Positions 54,061 to 64,000 of a DNA stretch of 64,000 bases are shown piece after piece (the first letter of the stretch is position 1; every line of letters begins with the position of its first letter). Source of the DNA: Erpobdella octoculata (taxonomy: Eukaryota > Annelida > Clitellata > Hirudinida > Erpobdellidae); the NCBI GenBank assembly GCA_963978895.1, contig OZ022242.1:7279498-7343497 (forward strand). Reading direction: 5' to 3'. The translations under genes and the position numbers were made by a program. The notes under the pieces are model-generated. The model searched no databases. It was not told the origin of the DNA and saw only the letters and a program-made list of their open reading frames with translations.

Positions 54061-54330
54061 CGTGAACGGGAGAGCAACCGTGACCGGGAATGGGAGAGCA
54101 AACATGACCGGGAACGGGAGAGCAATCGTGAGCGGGAACGGGAAAGCGACCGGGAACGGGAAAGCGACCGGGAACGGGAAAGCGACCGGGAACGGGAAAG
54201 CGACCGGGAACGGAAAAGCCACCGGGAACGGGAAAGCGACCGGGAACGGGAAAGCGACCGGGAACGGGAAAGCGACCGGGAACGCGGAAAGCGACCGGGA
54301 ACGCGGAAAGCGACTGGAATCGGGAGAGCA
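54061..54330 (+). repeat. 18-bp minisatellite gggaacgggaaagcgacc
   Basis: More than ten copies, most exact, with variants such as gaacgcggaaagcgacc near the end. All three plus-strand frames are open across it, which produces Arg-Glu/Ser-Asp-type repeats, but there is no supporting gene structure. With 53750-53870 it forms a long inverted repeat. Confidence 0.92.
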
Positions 54331-54536
54331 AGCTTGGAAGGAAACGCGAGCAAGAGAGAAAATCGATAACAAAACTTCTGAGCGGGAAAGCGACCGGGAG
54401 CTGGAAAACGACCGAGAGCGGAAAAGCGACCGGGAACGCGACGAAAACGGGAAAGTGGAGAAGGAAACGGGAGCGAGAGGGACAAACATTTGAAAAACCT
54501 CTAAAAACCCCGGGCAACGCCGGGTAACCCCGCTAG

Positions 54537-54806
<270 letters not shown>

Positions 54807-54807
54807 G

Positions 54808-55474
54808 CAGTGGTTCTTAACCTTTTCCCTGCACCCCCTTTAGACAAACTCGATTTGACAGTACCCCCTACTTTTGCATATAAAAGAACAATAAGTAAAA
54901 TGTATTGATTTACATCAAGTTTTTTATTAAATTTATTTTTTGTTGCTTCTCACTGATCAGATCAGAAAACTGACGACCAATCTTTAACAAGGCAATTTGT
55001 ATATCATCACCGGCCTCTAATCAAATTCTTTGCTTGGTTTCTATATTTACCGAAGCAGAAAAGCTAATTTTACACAAGTAGGCAGTAGCAAAAAAAATTA
55101 TTAATGTCAGTGTACTTTTGGCCAAAGCTGGTCAGCAATCTAAAAAAAAGTGTGAGGCTTTTTACTTTTAACAATTTAATAAGAAACTAGGTAAGAAGAT
55201 TAGTTTGTCAATAATTGACCAAAATCCTAGTTGAGGTAAACTTACTGCGGCGTCACACCAAACTCTTTTCTTTTTAATAACGTCAAATGATTAGGAATAG
55301 TTGGAATGCACTGCAGTGAAATGCTCTTTTAGCTCGTTCGGTTTTAAATTGTTATTTGACAGGACTTTGACACATTAAAAACAATTTGGTCGTTCGTTAT
55401 GTGTCGTCTTTGTCAGTGATAAAAGTGAAACCATACTGAACACAGTCTTCTGAATATTTTCGTTTTTTTAACAT
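54808..55474 (-). pseudogene. hAT transposase remnant, copy 4
   Basis: CAGTGGTTCTTAACC start, dimerisation and BED-finger fragments as in 3745-4411, ATG at 55472-55474. Same stops. Confidence 0.72.
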
Positions 55475-56290
55475 CTTTCAGCTTTGAAATGCCAGTTGAA
55501 GTAATAACCAAAGTTGGATCCAAGGGGGTAGTGAGAATGCATCCCCCACCAGAGTATTAATTAAAACGTTTGGGTAGAATACCTGATTTTTGGAAAATGA
55601 CTCTTCTTAAAAGTAAAGTTATTTAAAAAATACATACAACTACCCTCGGTCATTAGCTTTTTAGAAGGAAAAAGTGGAAGTTTTCCAAAAAAATTTGATA
55701 AATACTCTATTTTTAATTTCGGAATTGTTCTCCTACCAGGAATTCAATTTAATAAAATGTGAAGTTCACAGCAACAAATAAACCCACTAAATTTCAACTC
55801 GATTGGATGACGGAAAGTTTGTTTTTTTAGTGGTAAAGGGTCGCAATTTATGGTTGAAGCAAATAAAGCTTTCTCTTCCACCGACATAAAATTCCTACAA
55901 TCGATTCGAAACAACGACAGACAAGGAATAATGTGTAATGTTGCCTTAAATGAATGGGCGTGTGGACGTGCTTATTTTTTTCTTTTCAGTTCACAAAAAC
56001 GTGGTATTCTAAAAGGTTTTTTAAATATTTTATTTAATCAAACTAACCATCTGCATCTGCTACTTTTAAATAGGATAGAACGCTTTTTTGAATGTAAATG
56101 GCGCCCCACGTTTTAAGTTTTAATAATTTATGAGTTGTTTGTTGAACGAATGTCCACAATTAATGCATGCCTCTATCAAGACATTTCTCACACAGCCAAG
56201 AGAAAAATTATTTTTTTCTTTTCAGTTCACAAAAACGTGGTATTTTAAAAGGTTTTTTTATTTTATTTTTTTCTTTTCAATGCATTAGAA
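55475..56290. other. Block Q, unassigned part, copy 4
   Basis: Colinear with 4412-5230. Contains the longest open version of the fragment at 55850-56116 and two cagttcacaaaaacgtgg phrases. Confidence 0.55.
55850..56116 (+). other. Open frame surviving in one of four copies
   Basis: Reads VEANKAFSSTDIKFLQSIRN then NDRQGIMCNVALNEWACGRA and on to a stop after 88 codons. In the copies near 4790, 20270 and 35620 the same frame has a stop (gtttaagc for gttgaagc) and, in the first, a second (gaatag for gaatgg). The first half looks protein-like; the second half, [14 protein letters not shown], overlaps the duplicated phrase and is probably non-coding. Family unknown. Confidence 0.3.
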
Positions 56291-56294
56291 AAAC

Positions 56295-56795
<501 letters not shown>

Positions 56796-56796
<1 letters not shown>

Positions 56797-57336
56797 TAGA
56801 GTTATCCCGTCAAAAATGACGGATTTTTTAAAATTTAATTATATGTTCATTTCTGATTGCAGTATCACCTTTTTTGATCTTTGAGACTGTCATTGTACAC
56901 TTGCGTAATAACTTGTATTACACGCCTGCGCTCACTAACTTTTATCAAGGATATCTTGATATAACAACTGGATCCACAACCTACTCTAGCACGCCAACAC
57001 AATTTAGCCAATTACGTCATAGTTACATCAAGATTTTTTGTCTTAAAATTACAATGTACTTTGGATACATTTTATAGAAAATAGTCAACAAAAACAAAAT
57101 GACATTTGATAACCATAAAATTTTTTTTTATATATCAGCAAATTTAATGAAATTTTTTATTGTGTTAAATTTTTCAATTTACTAAAGTATTTCATATAAA
57201 TTCAAAGGATGTGAAAATTGAAAAGTTCAATAATTTGTTATTAAAGAATTTCGGTATACACGACATTTCTTGTAAATTGACGGCCATTGAGAAGTGGTCC
57301 TTGGTTCTGAGATTTTTTTAAATCTATTATATAATA
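56796..57336 (-). mobile_element. Type c Helitron with truncated MITE
   Basis: CTAGAGTTATCCC with the perfect CCGTCAAAAATGACGG hairpin. At 56946-57041 it carries the left ~100 bp of the MITE described at 45616. A deletion then removes the rest of the MITE and about 100 bp of host sequence (agattttttg joined to tcttaaaatt). Confidence 0.65.
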
Positions 57337-59907
57337 CTAGAAATAGCCCGTCATAAATGACGGATTTTTTTATATTTTATAAATTACTAGCTGGGTTACC
57401 CGGCGTTGCCCGGGGATTTTAAAGGCTTTTTATCGTTTTCTCTCTGGCTCCCGTTTCCTTAACCGCTTGCTTTCCCGTTCCATGTCGCTTTCTCACTCCT
57501 GGTCGCATTTCTGCTCACGGTCGCTTTTCCGGCCCCGGTCTCTTTTACTTTTCCCGATCCCGGTTGCTTTTACGCTTTACCGCTCCAGCTTGCTCTTCTT
57601 TTCGCTCTTCTGTTCCTCCATTAAATTTTAGAGCCTTCCCAATGTGGCTTAGATGGGCTGTAGCGGAATGCTGTGCACAGTCATCAAAATTGATCTGTTC
57701 TCTCGTTAACACTTTGTTGTTTGGTTTGCTCGTTTAGTTACGTTTGAACTTCTTCAATTTTAATTAGTGTTCTTTAATGTATTGGTTCCACTCTCCAAGT
57801 GTGATCTTCTGCAAAGGTTTATTATGATTGACTGAAGCTGAACAAAAAAAAAATTTATTAGTTAACGGCTGCAATAATGTTAAAATCCGCTCATATATCT
57901 CAACAGGTTATATTTATTTTAAATACTTGTAAGATTATAAATGCTTACAATAGATTTATCACACACTGTTCAACAGCTGCTTTTCGTAAAATCGCTAGTC
58001 TTAGTTTTTGAGTTGTTCTTAGTTTTTAAGTGTCATGTCTACAGAAAGCATATAACGCTACATGTGTCATGTTAATAAATGTTTACCCGTGGCTTTTTAA
58101 AAATGTGATATAAAACACAGATTGAAATAAAACATGAAGTAATAATAATATTAAAAACCTTCAAAGCATTAACTTAATGAATTTTCTGAGAGTTTTCTGA
58201 GATCATCAATTTGGAACAATCGAAGAGTACCACTTTTATTTAGCAAATGATGCAATTATAAATTGAACAAAACAGCATCAGATTGATAGGCTGGCTTGAG
58301 AACTTTGTTCATGATTTTGTTGAAACACAAAAATACTGCACTTGCTTTCATTTCTTTCAAATTTCATGCACCTCATATATCAGTGAAACTTTTACAATAA
58401 CTTGGTGTTGCATGTAAGATTTTCTTTAAAATGTAATTTTCTAATTTCCTCTGAAAAGTACCAAAGCTTTGCCACTTACTTTTGAATGGGAGATATGAAC
58501 AATGAATTTCTAATTTGATTTAATTTGTTAAGTCTGGAACTCTTTTTGTGAAGCACAAAATATCTCTAAATAGAAGAAATTCCACCTGCAATTTATTGAT
58601 TAGTCCTGAAATCCAAAGTTATCTAGATTTACAAAATAAGTTGCTAAAATCAAATATAAAGTTTACCGATAGCAGAGCTGTCGTATCGGAGGTTCGGAAG
58701 AGAATGAGCCTCAATGAGCTCTATGAAATCAAAACAAAGGTATCCGGCGGCACCATAGATATCTATGGGCGGCACAAAACAACACACATATTTATTTAAT
58801 TTAATATTTATATTTAAAACCTTTAAAACTTAAGAAAAAAAAATTAAAAATATTTTGTATAATTTAACTATAAATTAATTTTATTTTATTTTGTAGAAAA
58901 AAAATTTACTCCAACTTACTAACGCTGACCAAAACGTTTTTTGTCCATAAAACATCAACGGAAAAACCAATTTATTTAAAATTTTACAGGAACCACCGCT
59001 TAAATAAGATACATAAGTTTGCCAAATTTCAATTAAATCTGTTCGGCCGTTTACATTTTATGTCCGAACAAACAAACAAACAAACAAACAAACATTTCAT
59101 TTTTATATATAAGATTTTTCGATTGTACCGTCACCCATGGAACCCTGCATAATAACTATGCAGGTTCAATATGCCGCCTCTTTTGATTTTTAGGACTGAC
59201 AGTGTACAATTGCGTAATAACTTTTATAACACACCTGTGCGCACTAATTTTAGCTGCTGAGTATACTGACCACCGCGGCCGCCGCGTTGTGCGAAATTGT
59301 TAAGATACAGACATAGATTTTGCCCGTTGCAAGGACGGATGTTTTAAAAATATGATGTACTTTGGATAAATTTTATAAAAAATAGTCAACAAAAACAAAC
59401 TGACATTTGATAACCATAAACTTTTTTTTTAAATACAAGCAAATTTAATGAAATGTTTTATTGTGTTTACATTTTCAATTTACTAACGTATTTCATATAA
59501 ATTCAAAGGATGTAAAAATTAAAGAGTGCAATAATTAGTTATTAAAAAATTTCAGTATACACGACATTTCTTGTGAATTGACGGCCATCGTTGAGAAGTG
59601 GTCCTTGCTTCTGAGATTTGTTTAAATTTCATTATATAATATTTTTTGATTGCAGCACCACTCTTGTGATCTCTAGGACTGAAAGTGTATATAGGAACAA
59701 TTGCATAATAACTTTTATTACACGCATACGCGCAATAAATTCTTACGCTCACATCGATAACGTCTATGAGACTAATTACGTAAGCGTGACAGAATCAGTG
59801 AGTGAGTGATGTGGGCTACTATAATATAGATTTTTCGATTGCAGCACCACTTCTTTTGATCTCTAGGACTGAGACTGAGATAAGTACAATTGCATTATAA
59901 TTTTTAT
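57337..59907 (-). mobile_element. Type d Helitron split by a type e Helitron
   Basis: CTAGAAATAGCC terminus with the perfect hairpin CCGTCATAAATGACGG. It is interrupted 50 bp from its 3' end by the type e element (57387-59114) and resumes at tttttcgattgtaccg. The 5' end is at about 59831, with part of the second 5' end beyond it. Confidence 0.65.
57387..59114 (-). mobile_element. Type e Helitron, copy 2
   Basis: Same termini as 36592-38702: CTAGCTGGGTTACCC at the 3' end and a TCTTATATATAAAAATG 5' end on the minus strand. The target is AA/TT within ttataaatta|tttttcg; the intact target is at 6461-6476 and 24940. The element lacks 385 bp of the other copy and has an expanded acaa repeat near its 5' end. 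The possible captured exon is at 58660-58776. Confidence 0.88.
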
Positions 59908-60177
59908 TACAAAAAGAGGTAATTACTTCATAATCTCTAAGCAATAATTTCAAATTAAACAGTCAGAGAGGAGCAAGAAACTGAAAATTTAATTGAATCA
60001 AATTTAATGAAATTAATTTGTATATCTCGATTGGTGCTGGGGATTTCATTTGCATCCCCGACAACAACGCGCCTTCATCGATCTGTTTGCATGCATTAAT
60101 GCTGCTGAATGCATTATTATTCGCCTGTTGTGTCTGAATGCTTTTTTCTTCAGTAATTTAATACCATAATACCATAT
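59908..60177. other. Inverted block U fragment, copy 2
   Basis: Same arrangement as 46508-46778: reverse complement of 10740-10803 followed by a stretch with acaacaacgcgccttcatcg. No gene recognised. Confidence 0.6.
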
Positions 60178-62846
<2,669 letters not shown>

Positions 62847-63028
62847 GAATATAGAAAACAAAATAAATTTTAGCTATGTAATGAAATGTAAAATAAAACC
62901 ACATTGAACAAAAACGTTTATTTAAAAAGCGATATTCAAAAAACAGAAAATAGAATAACAACTAATGCTACAGTTAGTGAACTTTTATTTTTATTAAGTA
63001 ACAATTTGTTACGGAATTATCGAGTGGT

Positions 63029-64000
63029 TTATTTGTTTTCAAATTCTTGGATGACGAGCTTACAATCTTTGTGTCTGCGACAGAGGGTTTTTAAGAAATT
63101 ACTTGAAAAACTTAGCATATGTGGATACTTTAAGAATTTTTCATAACTTAAACAAACTTTTAAAAAATGGCAAATGTGAGGAAAATTTTGATTCGTTAAT
63201 TTAAAATACGTATTATATGCTTTTACAATTAAATTATTTTTGTGTTTGTTTTTTTGGATCGTTTCCACTGTAAAGCCCTTCCACCAATGGCCGTTCTTTA
63301 AAAAATCATGACAAGCCGGGTTTAGCGTCATCTCTCTTATTGATTTCATAAAAAGATTAATTCTTTCTTTATAAAAATACGGCAATATATTTCTAAAGAA
63401 AAAAGCATTCAAAAATGTTAGGGTTAATTTTTCGGAGAGACCAATTGAAAGCATAGTTTTGAACAAAGAAAAATTTGTACTAACTACATCTGGTTGGTAA
63501 GGGTAAAAATTAAGTTGTACGGAGATTGTATCTATTAGGAACGGGAAAAATGTTTTTAATTCTTCGTGGTTATTAGAATCTTTAAAAATCTCAGTCAAGA
63601 ATAAAAAAACTTTGGATTTTTCTGTAGCACGTTTTAAAACTTCCATTATTCCTTCTATTGTATAATACGTGCCGATGGAATTGCTGTTTAAATTTATCAA
63701 ATTTTTGTTAGCAGAATTGAATTGGTTTTCATCTTCAAGTCCGAGATAAGAAAATTTTCTTGTTTGCAGCCAAGAATTTGTTGGGTTCAAAAATATTTCG
63801 ATGAGATTCGTATAGCTTACATCAATGTGGTGCAGTTTAGGCAGTTTCTTAATCATTGAAATCAATGAAATTGTTTGCTCATTGGAATTTTCTCTGTTAC
63901 GATCAACACATTTGTTGTTTCTAAAATGTAAATATTCCAGCTGAGTTAAACATGATAATATTGCAGCAATTTTTGAAAATGTACCACTCGTCATTCCGGT
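63029..64000 (-). CDS. LRR plus helical-repeat protein, copy 4, partial
   Basis: The C-terminal ~323 codons are open to the window edge; the N-terminal part lies beyond 64000. It covers the later LRRs ([30 protein letters not shown]) and the full helical region, and ends IQEFENK like copies 1-3. It differs from copy 3 at few positions. Whether the whole copy is intact cannot be judged here. Confidence 0.6.
   Translation of the reverse strand, partial: TGMTSGTFSKIAAILSCLTQLEYLHFRNNKCVDRNRENSNEQTISLISMIKKLPKLHHIDVSYTNLIEIFLNPTNSWLQTRKFSYLGLEDENQFNSANKNLINLNSNSIGTYYTIEGIMEVLKRATEKSKVFLFLTEIFKDSNNHEELKTFFPFLIDTISVQLNFYPYQPDVVSTNFSLFKTMLSIGLSEKLTLTFLNAFFFRNILPYFYKERINLFMKSIREMTLNPACHDFLKNGHWWKGFTVETIQKNKHKNNLIVKAYNTYFKLTNQNFPHICHFLKVCLSYEKFLKYPHMLSFSSNFLKTLCRRHKDCKLVIQEFENK

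Larger units (their letters stand above)
53375..54536 (+). mobile_element. Plus-strand Helitron containing an inverted Helitron
   Basis: The 5' terminus is TCTATATATATAAAAATG, followed by aatgtttgtat and a typical atgcattgctacaccattc stretch. The 3' terminus is CCCGGGCAACGCCGGG, then taaccccgCTAG. It sits between A (53374) and T (54537). Units 0-2 have uninterrupted TA here. An inverted copy lies inside (53644-53990). The interior 54061-54330 is an 18-bp minisatellite. Confidence 0.88.

Overview
The window is AT-rich eukaryotic DNA, almost certainly from an invertebrate animal. The reasons are animal-type transposons (a hAT fragment with a BED-type zinc finger, a pogo/Tigger relative, a LINE 3' end and several Helitrons) and a single-exon-like LRR protein gene present in four copies. 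I cannot name the species. No prokaryotic operon, rRNA gene, intact tRNA or CRISPR array is visible. Most long open frames made of alternating Tyr-Ile codons are only (TA)n microsatellites.

The window is a tandem array of large, diverged repeat units of about 14-20 kb. Going left to right, a full unit contains: a head-to-tail row of minus-strand Helitrons (types b, c, d, a, a' below); a 2.2-2.9 kb block U with exon-like fragments and a purine-only tract; a (TA)n/(CA)n stretch; a minus-strand gene for a ~561-residue leucine-rich-repeat protein; a (TA)n tract; and block Q, which has a tRNA-Leu-like sequence, a plus-strand Helitron 5' end and a decayed hAT transposase. Equivalent points (start of a CTGACCAGCGCGG block) lie at 1, 6619, 25094, 39422 and 59266. 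The unit at 1-6618 has lost U and the LRR gene through a junction at about 3335. The unit from 39422 contains an extra partial copy fused at about 44801.

The LRR gene is open in copies at 17054-18739 and 51051-52736. It is frameshifted at 31857-33540 and runs off the right edge at 63029-64000. It is the only convincing host-type gene; its LRR plus helical-repeat layout recalls ZYG-11/ZER1-type cullin-2 receptors, but only weakly.

Several elements interrupt single units and can be dated relative to the duplications by their empty sites in other units. They are a pogo/Tigger element (10847-13370), an internally deleted Helitron still carrying Rep and helicase pieces (20709-23011), a LINE 3' fragment (24030-24745), two copies of a Helitron with a possible captured exon (36592-38702 and 57387-59114), a short Helitron (49782-50850), an inverted Helitron-in-Helitron pair (53375-54536), a MITE (45616-45843) and a 41-bp perfect palindrome (7121-7161).

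The most striking feature is how Helitrons and TA tracts are organised: nearly every long TA tract ends exactly at the CTAG 3' terminus of a Helitron. At least six different Helitron 3'-terminal hairpins occur here, lined up in the same orientation.
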